From NCBI RefSeq assembly GCF_024207115.1, contig NZ_CP100128.1, positions 3,658,001 to 3,722,000 on the forward strand: a DNA stretch of 64,000 nucleotides, given 5' to 3'. Source of the DNA: Chromobacterium sp. IIBBL 290-4 (GTDB lineage: Bacteria; Pseudomonadota; Gammaproteobacteria; Burkholderiales; Chromobacteriaceae). The position numbers and the translations under genes are program-made. Shown here piece by piece: positions 7,430-15,894 of this stretch. How positions within the stretch are numbered: the stretch's first letter is position 1; every line of letters starts with the position of its first letter. The notes beneath the pieces were generated by a model that ran no database searches, was not told the origin of the DNA, and saw only the letters and a program-made list of their open reading frames with translations.

Positions 7430-9343
7430 TTAGTTGGCGCGTTGCTCCAGCTCTTCCCAGCGCGCCAGTTTTTCCAGCAGCAACTCGTCTATGGCTTCCA
7501 CGCGCTGTTGCCAGGCGATGGCTTCCTTGGGCGTGTCGCGGTAGCAGTTGGGGTCGAGCAGGCGTTGGTTCAGCTCGGCCTGTTCGGCTTCCAGCGCGCT
7601 GATCTGGTCCGGCAACGCCGCCAGCTCGCGGGTTTCGTTGTAAGAGAGCTTGTTGCGGGCGGCCTTGGGCTTGTCCTGGCGCGCGGGCGCGGCGGCCGGG
7701 GCGGCATCCTTGGCCTTTTCCGCCGGGGCGAATTCAGCCATGCGCTTTTTGGCGTCCAGCCAGTCCTGGTAGCCGCCGGGGTACTCTTCCAGCTTGCCCT
7801 CGCCCTCGAAGGCGATGACCTGGGTCACCACATTGTCGAGGAAGGCGCGGTCGTGGCTGACCAGGAACACGGTGCCGCTGTATTGGGCGATCACGTCTTC
7901 CAGCAACTCCAGCGTGTCGATGTCCAGGTCATTGGTCGGCTCGTCCAGCACCAGCACATTGGCCGGGCGGGTGAACAGCCGCGCCAGCAGCAGGCGGTTG
8001 CGTTCGCCGCCGGACAGCGAGCGCACCGGGCTGCGGGCGCGCTGCGGCGAGAACAAAAAGTCTTCCAGGTAGCTCATCACATGCTTCTTCACGCCGCCGA
8101 TTTCGACGAAATCATTGCCCTGGCTGATGATGTCGGCGACGCTGGTTTCCTCGTCCAATTGCTCGCGGAATTGGTCGAAGTAGGCGATTTCCAGCTTGGT
8201 GCCTTGCTTCACCTCGCCCGCGTCCGGCTCCAGCTCGCCCAGGATCAGCTTCAGCAGCGTGGTCTTGCCGGCGCCATTTGGCCCGATCAGGCCGATCTTG
8301 TCGCCGCGCAGGATGCGGCTGGTGAAGTCGCGGATCAGTTTCTTGTCGCCGAAGCCCTTGCTGACGTGCTCCAGCTCGGCCACCAGCTTGCCGGAGCGCT
8401 CGCCGGCGTCCAGCTGGAAGTTCACTTGGCCCACGCGTTCGCGGCGCGACGAGCGCTCGCGGCGGATGGCTTCCAGCCGGCGCACGCGGCCCTCGTTGCG
8501 GGTGCGGCGCGCCTCCACGCCCTTGCGTATCCACGCCTCTTCCTGGGCGTGGAATTTGTCGAACACGCGGTTTTGCTCTTCTTCGATCGCCAGCTCTTCC
8601 GCCTTGCGCACCTGGTAGGCGGAGAAACTGCCCGGATAGCTGCGCAGCATGCCGCGGTCCAGCTCGATGATGCGGGTGGCGACGTTGTCCAGGAAGCGGC
8701 GGTCGTGGGTGATCAAGAGCACGCTGCCGGCGAAATTCTTGATCAGGCCTTCCAGCCACTCGATGGCCGAGACATCCAGATGGTTGGTCGGCTCGTCCAG
8801 CAGCAGCACGTCCGGCTTGGACGCCAGCGCGCGCGCCAGGGCCACGCGCTTTTTCCAGCCGCCGGACAGCGCCTCGATGCGCACGTCCGGGTCCAGGTCC
8901 AGGTGGCTGAGCGTGGATGAGATCAGCGCGTCGAACTGCCAGCCGCCGCGCGCTTCCAGCTCGTGCTGGATGGTCTCCATGCGGGCGAGCGCCTGTTCGT
9001 GGTCGGCGTCGGCCTGGGTGAGCTGCTGGGTGATCTTGTGATAGTCGGTGAGCAGGGCTTTCAAGTCGCCCAGGCCCTCGGCCACCGCTTCGAACACGGT
9101 GTGGCCGTCTTGGAATTCCGGCTCTTGCGGCACATAGGCGACCTTGACGTCGCCCTTGGTGTTGATGCGGCCGTCATCCAGCTGCACCGCGCCGGCGATG
9201 CCTTTGAGCAGCGACGATTTGCCCGCGCCGTTGCGGCCGATCAGGCCGACCGCCTCGCCCGGTTCTAGGGCGAAGTCTACGTTGTCCAGGAGGGCGTGGT
9301 GTCCGAAAGCCAGGCAGGCTTTCTCGACGGTAATCAGGGCCAT
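7430..9343 (-). CDS. uup: ABC-F ATPase Uup
   Basis: 637 residues with two ATP-binding cassettes and no membrane segments. The first has Walker A GRNGAGKSS and signature ALSGGWKKR; the second has GPNGAGKTT and LSGGERNR. Between them is the charged helical ABC-F linker (about residues 235-300, rich in Glu and Arg), and a coiled-coil C-terminal tail starts near residue 565, which separates Uup from EttA and YbiT. ABC-F proteins act on the ribosome; Uup is also linked to the stability of tandem repeats. It stands alone, divergent from the small acidic protein gene. Confidence 0.93.
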   Translation of the reverse strand: MALITVEKACLAFGHHALLDNVDFALEPGEAVGLIGRNGAGKSSLLKGIAGAVQLDDGRINTKGDVKVAYVPQEPEFQDGHTVFEAVAEGLGDLKALLTDYHKITQQLTQADADHEQALARMETIQHELEARGGWQFDALISSTLSHLDLDPDVRIEALSGGWKKRVALARALASKPDVLLLDEPTNHLDVSAIEWLEGLIKNFAGSVLLITHDRRFLDNVATRIIELDRGMLRSYPGSFSAYQVRKAEELAIEEEQNRVFDKFHAQEEAWIRKGVEARRTRNEGRVRRLEAIRRERSSRRERVGQVNFQLDAGERSGKLVAELEHVSKGFGDKKLIRDFTSRILRGDKIGLIGPNGAGKTTLLKLILGELEPDAGEVKQGTKLEIAYFDQFREQLDEETSVADIISQGNDFVEIGGVKKHVMSYLEDFLFSPQRARSPVRSLSGGERNRLLLARLFTRPANVLVLDEPTNDLDIDTLELLEDVIAQYSGTVFLVSHDRAFLDNVVTQVIAFEGEGKLEEYPGGYQDWLDAKKRMAEFAPAEKAKDAAPAAAPARQDKPKAARNKLSYNETRELAALPDQISALEAEQAELNQRLLDPNCYRDTPKEAIAWQQRVEAIDELLLEKLARWEELEQRAN

Positions 9344-9476
9344 GTTCTTGCGCTTCTTGCGGGAAGGAAAAATAGCCGCCAGTGTACCACGCCGACCCTG
9401 CTGGCGTATGGGTCGCCTGGCGGCGGGGAGGCTGGTACAATGCGCGCCGAATCTCTATTTGCCCGAAAGGTCTCCC

Positions 9477-9833
9477 ATGTACTTTGTCGACCGCGCCGTT
9501 GCCGTGATCAAGCCGAAACAACCGTTCCTGGATTGGCTGAACCAGTTGCCGGACACCGACATGGTGGACCTGACGCTGGACAGCCTGCGCAGCGATTGCA
9601 CCGCCATCCTGCTGCCGGAGTTCGTCGAGCCGGAAGAGGGCGTCGCCCACATCGACGAAATCTGCGAACAACTGTTCAAGATGGAGCTCGCCTCCTGGGA
9701 CGAAAACGACGCGCTGTGGCCCAAGGACCTGTCGCTGAAAGCGTTCTGGGAGTGGTTCGATGTCGAGATCCACTCTACCGTGATCGACAGCGTGGACGAA
9801 GACATCACCAATAGCCCGGCCAGCGAGCTGTAA
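9477..9833 (+). CDS. Conserved small acidic protein of unknown function
   Basis: 118 residues, no signal peptide or membrane segment, strongly acidic in the C-terminal third (IDSVDEDITNSPASEL). I do not recognise a named family. The ATG at 9477 follows GAAAGG with five to six bases of spacing; the frame is open far upstream only because it is antisense to uup. It ends three bases before the TTG start of the YgfX-like gene and so heads a likely operon with that gene and folC. Confidence 0.75.
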   Translation: MYFVDRAVAVIKPKQPFLDWLNQLPDTDMVDLTLDSLRSDCTAILLPEFVEPEEGVAHIDEICEQLFKMELASWDENDALWPKDLSLKAFWEWFDVEIHSTVIDSVDEDITNSPASEL

Positions 9834-9835
9834 GT

Positions 9836-10294
9836 TTGAAAGACGGCAAGGCGCTGCTGCAGCCGTTCGCGCTTACGCTCCGGCGCTCCCGCTTATGGCT
9901 CTGCCTGGTGTCGGCGGCGCTGCTGGCCGGTTCGGCGGTGGTTTTGCTTTATCTGCATGCCAGTTACGCCATGATCCTGCCAGCCGCGGTCTTGTTCGCC
10001 TGGCGCGCGCTGCGGGCCGATGGCTGGGCGGGCGCGGCCGCGCCGGACCGGCTGGAAGTCGACCCGCAAGGCAGGCTGTTCTGGTGCGAAGGGGCGCTGA
10101 GACAGCAAGTGGAGGCGCGCGGCGATTGTTTCGTCACGCCGCTGCTGACGGTGCTCAATGTCGATGCCGAAGGCGGGCGCCGCAGCGTGATGCTGTGGCC
10201 GGATTCGGCCGATGCCGAGGCGCGCCGCCAATTAAGAGTCTACTTGCTGTGGTTCCACTCGCCGCAGCGCACTGAATCGAAAGAATCCGCATGA
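9836..10294 (+). CDS. YgfX-like inner membrane protein
   Basis: 152 residues. Two membrane helices near the N-terminus (about residues 18-36 and 40-58, LWLCLVSAALLAGSAVVLL and SYAMILPAAVLFAW) are followed by a cytoplasmic beta-rich tail (DRLEVDPQGRLFWCEGAL). This matches the general build of YgfX/CptA proteins, small membrane proteins known from E. coli as partners of SdhE. No sdhE-like gene is adjacent, so that link is not supported here. The start appears to be TTG at 9836, two bases after the previous stop. Its TGA overlaps the folC ATG (ATGA). Confidence 0.6.
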   Translation: MKDGKALLQPFALTLRRSRLWLCLVSAALLAGSAVVLLYLHASYAMILPAAVLFAWRALRADGWAGAAAPDRLEVDPQGRLFWCEGALRQQVEARGDCFVTPLLTVLNVDAEGGRRSVMLWPDSADAEARRQLRVYLLWFHSPQRTESKESA

Positions 10295-11559
10295 CGACAA
10301 GAACAACGCTGGATGATTGGCTGCGCTGGCAAGAGGGCCTGCACATCAGCGCCATCGACATGGGGCTGGCCCGCGTGACGCGCGTGCGCGAGGCGATGAA
10401 GCTGCAGCCGGCCTGTCCGGTCATCATGGTGGCTGGCACCAATGGCAAGGGCTCCACCTGCGCCATGCTGTCCGCCATCTTCCGCGCCGCCGGCTACAAG
10501 GTGGGGACGTATACCTCGCCGCATATTCTGCAATACAACGAACGCATCGCCATCGATCTCAAACCGGCCAGCGACGCGCGCATCATCGAAGCTTTCGAGG
10601 CCATCGACGCTGCCCGCGGCGACACCACGCTGACCTATTTCGAGTTTGGCACGCTGGCGGCTGTGCATTGCTTCGTCGCCGAAAAAGTGGATGTGATCAT
10701 CCTGGAAGTGGGCCTGGGCGGACGCCTGGACGCGGTCAATATCTTCGAGCCCGACGTGTCGGTCGTCGTCAGCGTCGATCTGGACCATCAAGCCATCCTG
10801 GGCGACAACCGCGAGGACATCGGCTTCGAGAAGGCCGGCATCTACCGCGCCGGCAAGCCGGCGATCTGCGTCGATCCCGAGCCGCCGCAGCGCCTGATCG
10901 ATCACGCCGCCGAAATCGGCGCCGATCTCAAGCTGTTCCGCCGCGATTTCGGCTTCACCCGCATGGATAATCAATGGTCTTTCCATAGCGGCGACTACCA
11001 TCGCCACGCGCTGCCTATCCCGGCTTTGCGCGGCGCGTATCAAATGAGCAATGCCTGCGGCGCGCTGGCCGCGCTGGAGGCGATCAAGGGCAAGCTGCCG
11101 GTGGGCATAGGCGCGGTCAAGCAAGGTTTGGTGGAAGTGGAGTGGCCGGGCCGCTTCCAGGTGCTGCCGGGCCGTCCGGCGGTGGTGCTGGATGTCGGCC
11201 ACAATCCGCACGCGGTCAAGGCGATGACGGCGGCGTTGAAGCAACTGCCTTACGCCGAAACGCGCTACGCCGTGTTCTCCATGCTGGCCGACAAGGATAT
11301 GGCCGGCGTGATCGAGCTCGCGCGCGGCGAATTCGACCACTGGCTGGCGGCGGGGCTGGACATGCCGCGCGGCCAGAGCGGCGAGGCGATCGCTCAAACG
11401 TTGAAACAGTCGGGCATAGACAATGTAAAAGCTTATGATACCGTGGCGAACGCATGGTCCGCCGCCTTATCGCAAGCCGGCGACAATGATAGAATCGTCG
11501 TTTTCGGGTCTTTCCACACTGTAGCCGAGGTGTTGGAAGCCCGGCGTCACCCGGTTTGA
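10291..11559 (+). CDS. folC: Bifunctional folylpolyglutamate synthase / dihydrofolate synthase
   Basis: 422 residues, normal for the bacterial bifunctional enzyme. It makes dihydrofolate from dihydropteroate and then adds glutamates to folates in the cytoplasm. The P-loop MVAGTNGKGSTCAML lies near residue 45-60, the family motif YTSPHILQYNERI follows, and DVGHNPHAVKAM marks the C-terminal Mur-ligase-like domain. It is coupled to the upstream gene by an ATGA overlap and is followed seven bases later by a SPOR-domain gene, an arrangement (folC, dedD-like, cvpA, purF) shared with many proteobacteria. Confidence 0.97.
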   Translation: MTTRTTLDDWLRWQEGLHISAIDMGLARVTRVREAMKLQPACPVIMVAGTNGKGSTCAMLSAIFRAAGYKVGTYTSPHILQYNERIAIDLKPASDARIIEAFEAIDAARGDTTLTYFEFGTLAAVHCFVAEKVDVIILEVGLGGRLDAVNIFEPDVSVVVSVDLDHQAILGDNREDIGFEKAGIYRAGKPAICVDPEPPQRLIDHAAEIGADLKLFRRDFGFTRMDNQWSFHSGDYHRHALPIPALRGAYQMSNACGALAALEAIKGKLPVGIGAVKQGLVEVEWPGRFQVLPGRPAVVLDVGHNPHAVKAMTAALKQLPYAETRYAVFSMLADKDMAGVIELARGEFDHWLAAGLDMPRGQSGEAIAQTLKQSGIDNVKAYDTVANAWSAALSQAGDNDRIVVFGSFHTVAEVLEARRHPV

Positions 11560-11566
11560 GGAATGC

Positions 11567-12319
11567 ATGGCCCTGTCCAGCCACGATGAACTGATTTTGC
11601 TGCGCAAGCGCGCCCGCCGCCGTCTGGTCGGCGCGGTGGTGCTGGTTTCCATCGCCACCGTTGTGTTATGGAATGTGGTCGGCCATCTGCCCGAGCAGCA
11701 GATGAAGCCGGAGTCGATCGAAATCATGGGCGCCGCATCGGCGCCGGCATCGGCGGCCTCCGCTCCGGCGGCCGCGCATCATGCCGCATCTCAGGTTGTG
11801 GCCGCCGCGCCGGTGGCTTCGGCGCAGACAACGGACTTGCCCGCCAATCTGTCCAGCATCACCGAGCCGCAGGACACGGCGCCGGCCTCCAAGCCCGCGC
11901 CCCAGGCGGCTGCGGCGCAGCCCAAGGCCGAGCAGCCGAAGCCAGCCAAGCAGGAGCCGAAAGCAGAAGCCAAGCCCGAGCCCAAACCCAAGGCCAAGCC
12001 GGAGAGCCGGCCGCATCAGCCTGATCCGGCGGCCATCCTGGAAGGCCGCGCCGATGCCGAGCACCGCCCCGCCAAGACCGAGCAGGGACACGGCAAGTCC
12101 GTGGTGCAGCTGGCTGCGCTGTCCGATCCAGCCAAGGTGGACGCGCTGCGCGGCAAGCTGGCGTCCATAGGCGTGAGCGCCCACTTCTCCAAGGTGGAAA
12201 CCAGCAAGGGCGAAGTCACCCGCGTGCGCGTGGGCCCGTTCCACAGCCAGGCCGAGGCGCAGCAAGCGCTGCAGAAGCTGGCGCGCGCCGGCATCACCGG
12301 CATCATCATCAATAAGTAG
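11567..12319 (+). CDS. SPOR-domain cell division protein (DedD-like)
   Basis: 250 residues. One membrane helix near residues 22-40 (LVGAVVLVSIATVVLWNVV) anchors a long periplasmic linker rich in Ala, Pro, Lys and Glu (about 50-165, with KAEQPKPAKQEPKAEAK-like repeats), followed by a C-terminal SPOR domain (VVQLAALSDPAKVDALRGKL to the end). SPOR domains bind denuded glycan strands at the division site. The context downstream of folC and upstream of cvpA is the same as for dedD in E. coli, so the gene is probably its functional counterpart. Confidence 0.9.
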   Translation: MALSSHDELILLRKRARRRLVGAVVLVSIATVVLWNVVGHLPEQQMKPESIEIMGAASAPASAASAPAAAHHAASQVVAAAPVASAQTTDLPANLSSITEPQDTAPASKPAPQAAAAQPKAEQPKPAKQEPKAEAKPEPKPKAKPESRPHQPDPAAILEGRADAEHRPAKTEQGHGKSVVQLAALSDPAKVDALRGKLASIGVSAHFSKVETSKGEVTRVRVGPFHSQAEAQQALQKLARAGITGIIINK

Positions 12320-12324
12320 CCGCC

Positions 12325-12840
12325 ATGACCTGGTTCGACTATATCGCTATAGCCATCGTCGCCGGATCGGTGCTGATGGCCTTGATGCGCGGATTGATTT
12401 CCGAAGTGATGTCGCTGGGTTCATGGCTGGTCGCGTTCTGGTGCGCCAAGCAATTCGGGCCGACTATATCTGATTTTCTGCCCGGCAGCCTGCCGGGCGA
12501 GGGGCTACGCATGGTGGCCGGTTTCGTGCTGGTATTCTTCCTGGTGTGGCTGGGCAGCGCGCTATTGCGCGTGCTCTTGACCGGGCTGGTGGACAGCGTG
12601 GGCCTGGGCCTGTTCAACCGCATGCTGGGCGGCGTGTTCGGCCTGGCGCGCGGCCTGGTGCTGGTGACCGCGCTGGTGTTGATCGGCGGCTTGAGCAGCC
12701 TGCCGCAGAAACCGATGTGGCGCAACGCCGTGCTGGCGGCGCCGTTCGAACATATGGCCTTGTCGCTGCGGCCCTGGCTGCCGCCGACGCTGGCGAACAA
12801 CTTACATTACGATCCACCCGGCCAGGCGCCGGACAGTTAG
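12325..12840 (+). CDS. cvpA: CvpA family inner membrane protein
   Basis: 171 residues with about four membrane helices. The N-terminus WFDYIAIAIVAGSVLMALMR and the following GLISEVMSLGSWLVAFW are typical of CvpA, a membrane protein first found through colicin V production in E. coli and often placed before purF. It starts five bases after the SPOR gene stop. Unlike in E. coli, a strong terminator separates it from purF here, so purF probably has its own promoter. Confidence 0.9.
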   Translation: MTWFDYIAIAIVAGSVLMALMRGLISEVMSLGSWLVAFWCAKQFGPTISDFLPGSLPGEGLRMVAGFVLVFFLVWLGSALLRVLLTGLVDSVGLGLFNRMLGGVFGLARGLVLVTALVLIGGLSSLPQKPMWRNAVLAAPFEHMALSLRPWLPPTLANNLHYDPPGQAPDS

Positions 12841-12845
12841 GTGGA

Positions 12846-12897
12846 AGAGGCGGAATCTCTTGATATTTTCACTTCAAGATTCCGCCTCTTTCTTTTT
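12846..12897 (+). terminator. Intrinsic terminator between cvpA and purF
   Basis: AGAGGCGGAATCT at 12846-12858 pairs perfectly with AGATTCCGCCTCT at 12877-12889, an 18-base loop lies between, and TTTCTTTTT follows. This ends the folC-SPOR-cvpA transcript or attenuates transcription into purF. Confidence 0.85.
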
Positions 12898-12940
12898 GGG
12901 TTTCCGTTTTCTTCTGCTAGTGGGATAGAGGGCTTTCAAG

Positions 12941-14479
12941 ATGTGTGGAATTCTAGGCGTAGTCGGCCAGTCGCCGGTCAATCAGCTGCTGTACGACGGC
13001 CTGCAGGTGCTGCAGCACCGCGGCCAGGACGCCGCAGGCATCGTAACCGCCAATGGCAAGACCTTTCACATGCATAAGGGCAGCGGCATGGTGCGCGACG
13101 TGTTCCGCACCCGCAATATGCGTTCGCTGCTGGGCAATGCCGGCATCGCCCACGTGCGTTACCCGACCGCGGGCTCGGCTTCCTGCCTGGCCGAGGCGCA
13201 GCCCTTCTACGTCAATTCGCCGTTCGGCCTGGTGCTGGCGCATAACGGCAACCTGACCAATACCGACGAATTGAAGGCGGACATGTTCCGCAACGATCTG
13301 CGCCACATCAACACCAACTCCGACTCCGAAGTGCTGCTCAATGTGTTCGCCCACGAGCTGGCGCAAAGGGTGAAGGGCCACGAATTGACGGTGGACGGGG
13401 TATTCGGCGCCGTGTCCGCCGTGCATAGGCGCGTCAAGGGCGCTTACGCGGTGGTGGCGATGATCGCCGGCTACGGCCTGGTGGCCTTCCGCGACCCCAA
13501 CGGCATCCGCCCGCTGGTGATGGGCTGCACCGAAAGCGCCGGCAAGACCGAATACATGTTCGCGTCCGAGTCGGTGGCGCTGGACTGTTCCGGCTTCACC
13601 CTGCTGCGCGATGTCGCGCCGGGCGAGTGCGTGTACGTCACCTTTGACGGCGACATGCACAGCCAGGTTTGCGCCGAGAACACCCGGCTTGCGCCCTGCC
13701 TGTTCGAATATGTCTATTTCGCGCGCCCGGATTCGGTGATAGACGGCGTGTCGGTCTACCAGTCGCGCCTGAACATGGGCGAGACGCTGGCGGAGAAGAT
13801 CCGCCGCGACCTGCCGGAGCTGGACATCGACGTGGTGATCCCCATCCCCGATTCCAGCCGCCAGAGCGCGCTGCAGCTGGCCAACGCGCTGGGCCTGCCT
13901 TACCGCGAGGGCTTCATCAAGAACCGCTACATCGGCCGCACCTTCATCATGCCGGGCCAGGCGGTGCGCAAGAAATCGGTGCGCCAGAAGCTCAACCCGG
14001 TGCCGCTGGAGTTCGCCGGCCGCAATGTGCTGCTGGTGGACGACTCCATCGTCCGCGGCACCACCTCCAAGGAAATCGTGCAGATGGCGCGCGATTCCGG
14101 CGCCAAGAAGGTGTATTTCGCCTCGGCCGCGCCGGCGGTGCGCTTCCCCAATGTCTATGGCATTGACATGCCGACCCGCGCCGAGCTGTTGGCCACCGGC
14201 CGCGACGAGCAAGACATCGCGCGCGAGATCGGCGCCGACGAGGTGATCTATCAGGACCTGGACGCCTTGAAGGATGCGGTCAGCAGCGTCAACCGCGAGC
14301 TGAAGCTGTTTGAAAGCTCCTGCTTCGACGGCGAATACATCACCGGCGACATCACCGCGGCCTATCTGGACGCCATCGAATGCGCGCGGCTGGACCTGAA
14401 GCACAAGGACAAGGACAAGGACGGCAGCGAGCAGATGATAGACCTCAACCTCAACGTGGCCGAACAGAACCTGATCTGA
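12941..14479 (+). CDS. purF: Amidophosphoribosyltransferase
   Basis: 512 residues. It catalyses the first committed step of purine synthesis, making phosphoribosylamine from PRPP and glutamine. The N-terminal nucleophile Cys2 is exposed after Met removal ([12 protein letters not shown]), the glutaminase domain fills about residues 2-235, and the PRPP loop of the C-terminal phosphoribosyltransferase domain is [18 protein letters not shown] near residue 365. It sits downstream of cvpA beyond a terminator and is followed by its own stem-loop terminator. A lysine-aspartate run (KHKDKDKD) near the C-terminus is a small lineage-specific insertion. Confidence 0.97.
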   Translation: MCGILGVVGQSPVNQLLYDGLQVLQHRGQDAAGIVTANGKTFHMHKGSGMVRDVFRTRNMRSLLGNAGIAHVRYPTAGSASCLAEAQPFYVNSPFGLVLAHNGNLTNTDELKADMFRNDLRHINTNSDSEVLLNVFAHELAQRVKGHELTVDGVFGAVSAVHRRVKGAYAVVAMIAGYGLVAFRDPNGIRPLVMGCTESAGKTEYMFASESVALDCSGFTLLRDVAPGECVYVTFDGDMHSQVCAENTRLAPCLFEYVYFARPDSVIDGVSVYQSRLNMGETLAEKIRRDLPELDIDVVIPIPDSSRQSALQLANALGLPYREGFIKNRYIGRTFIMPGQAVRKKSVRQKLNPVPLEFAGRNVLLVDDSIVRGTTSKEIVQMARDSGAKKVYFASAAPAVRFPNVYGIDMPTRAELLATGRDEQDIAREIGADEVIYQDLDALKDAVSSVNRELKLFESSCFDGEYITGDITAAYLDAIECARLDLKHKDKDKDGSEQMIDLNLNVAEQNLI

Positions 14480-14537
14480 GCGAGCCGGGCAGGCTTGTCT
14501 ATACCGACATAAGACTGCCCGCGAGCCCCGGAATGGA

Positions 14538-14574
14538 CGGAGCTCGTTCCTGCGATGGAGCGGGCTCCGTTTTT
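14538..14574 (+). terminator. Intrinsic terminator after purF
   Basis: CGGAGC at 14538-14543 pairs with GCTCCG at 14564-14569, with further partial pairing inside, and is followed directly by TTTTTC. The next gene's first in-frame ATG (14555) lies inside this hairpin, which argues that the real start of that gene is further downstream. Confidence 0.7.
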
Positions 14575-14582
14575 CTTTCGCC

Positions 14583-14587
14583 GGAGG
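14583..14587 (+). promoter_or_regulatory. Ribosome binding site that sets the start of the binding-protein gene
   Basis: A consensus GGAGG at 14583-14587 lies six bases before an in-frame TTG at 14594. It supports TTG over the upstream ATG at 14555, which sits inside the purF terminator and has no ribosome binding site. Confidence 0.7.
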
Positions 14588-14593
14588 CTGGAT

Positions 14594-15346
14594 TTGCGGA
14601 TCGCCGCGCTGATGCTGTCGATATGCCTGCTCGGGCCGGGCGCGGCTTGGCCCGCCGGGCCGCCGCCGCTTGAGCTGGCGACTTTGCAGTATCCGCCTTA
14701 CCAGTATCAGGACGGGGCGGAGGTGAGAGGCTTCGCCGCCGACATCGTGCGCGAAGCCTTCCGCCGGATGGGCGTTTCCATTCATATCGCCATCTATCCC
14801 TGGGGGCGGGCGCTGGCCATGGCGCAGGAGGGGCGGGAGGATGGCATCTTCACCTTGTTCCGCACCCCGGAGCGGGAAGCCAGGCTGGACTTCTGCCATG
14901 AGCCGTTGGCGGCGCAGACGGTGTCCTTGTTTGTTCGCAAGGGTTCGCCGATCCATTTCAATGGCAATCTCGACGAGCTGTCCGCCTATCGCTTCGGCGT
15001 GGTGAGGTCGGTCAATTACGGCGCGGCTTTCGATCTGGCCTTGCGCCAGGGCCGCATCCATGTCGGCGAAACCGCCGCCAGCGGCGAGCAGAATCTGGAC
15101 ATGCTGCTGGCCAATCGCTTCGACATCCTGGTCAGCAACCGGCTAGGCGCCTGGGACATCATCAAGCGCCGCGGCGTTGCCGCGCAGGTGGGCGAGCTGA
15201 AGCCGCCGCTGGAGGACATTCCCAGTTATCTCGCCTTTGCCCGCAAGCCGGCGCTGGCGGGTTTGCGCGACCGCTTCGACGCCGCGCTGCAGGCCATGCG
15301 GCGCGATGGGGCCTACGCGCGGATCCAGAGCGAGGCTTCTCCTTGA
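14594..15346 (+). CDS. Periplasmic binding protein-like protein (PBP type 2)
   Basis: 250 residues from the TTG start. A signal peptide (IAALMLSICLLGPGAAWPAG) precedes a polar-amino-acid-binding-type domain: LATLQYPPYQYQDGAEVRGF, ADIVREAFRRMGVSIHIAIY and the usual switch strand FGVVRSVNYGAAF. It probably binds an amino acid or related ligand in the periplasm. There are no transporter genes beside it, and two other orphan binding proteins lie at 5.4-7.2 kb. The start is chosen from the GGAGG placed six bases upstream and from the position of the purF terminator. Confidence 0.8.
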   Translation: MRIAALMLSICLLGPGAAWPAGPPPLELATLQYPPYQYQDGAEVRGFAADIVREAFRRMGVSIHIAIYPWGRALAMAQEGREDGIFTLFRTPEREARLDFCHEPLAAQTVSLFVRKGSPIHFNGNLDELSAYRFGVVRSVNYGAAFDLALRQGRIHVGETAASGEQNLDMLLANRFDILVSNRLGAWDIIKRRGVAAQVGELKPPLEDIPSYLAFARKPALAGLRDRFDAALQAMRRDGAYARIQSEASP

Positions 15347-15894
15347 TGCTTTCCTTGGCTATATCTCTAGCAGCGCGGGCGACACGCGCCAGCATCGAGG
15401 GAAGGCAGATCAATGGCGCGGCGGCACTGGATATCCAGCGTGACGGCAACCATTCGGCCTGTCTGGCCTATGATCGCCCGCGCAGATTTTCACCCATGCC
15501 CGCGCCATCGAATAGCGTCGCGCCCGTGTCTGGCGGGCTTGAGCGCGAAGCGTTGGCCGCGGCGCGGATAGCAGGCGGATGCAGGCCAGGGCGGCGCGCC
15601 GCCTTGACAGCGAGCCGCGCGGCAACTTAAGTGAAACCATCTAATTAAATTGTCAGACAGAGAATAGTCAGACGAATCATTTAGCAATATGAGCCGCTGA
15701 CAAAGCCTGGAAACGCGCCTGAGCCAAGGCGAACCGCCGCAGTCGGTTCGCGGATGAAGCAGCGGCGCCAAGCGCGCGGAAGCATGCCGGGGCAAAGCCC
15801 GGGACATAATCCAATAAGCATGGCGGAACGAGATGGCGGCGAGGCGGAGTGCGCTTTCCCGCGCGGCGGACCGCATATAAGGAGCTGGGGCGGC
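15347..15894 (+). other. Long leader region of the chemotaxis operon
   Basis: No credible gene lies in these 548 bp. GC falls sharply near 15630-15690. A TTGACA hexamer at 15604-15609 with a poor TTAAGT 17 bases downstream is the best promoter candidate. Two direct copies of GTCAGAC (15652-15658 and 15667-15673) sit just after it and could bind a regulator. An open frame continues upstream of the next gene but its codons look unlike the neighbours and it lacks a start signal. Confidence 0.45.

Noticed and set aside
12953..15061. A 702-codon open frame on the minus strand across purF
   Set aside because: It is antisense to a clear purF, has His/Arg/Gln-rich unlikely composition and no ribosome binding site. 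It is a GC-rich codon-bias shadow.
15343..15630. A 95-codon frame between the third binding protein and the chemotaxis operon
   Set aside because: It starts within the stop region of the previous gene, is Arg/Ala-rich without a motif, and lacks a ribosome binding site.
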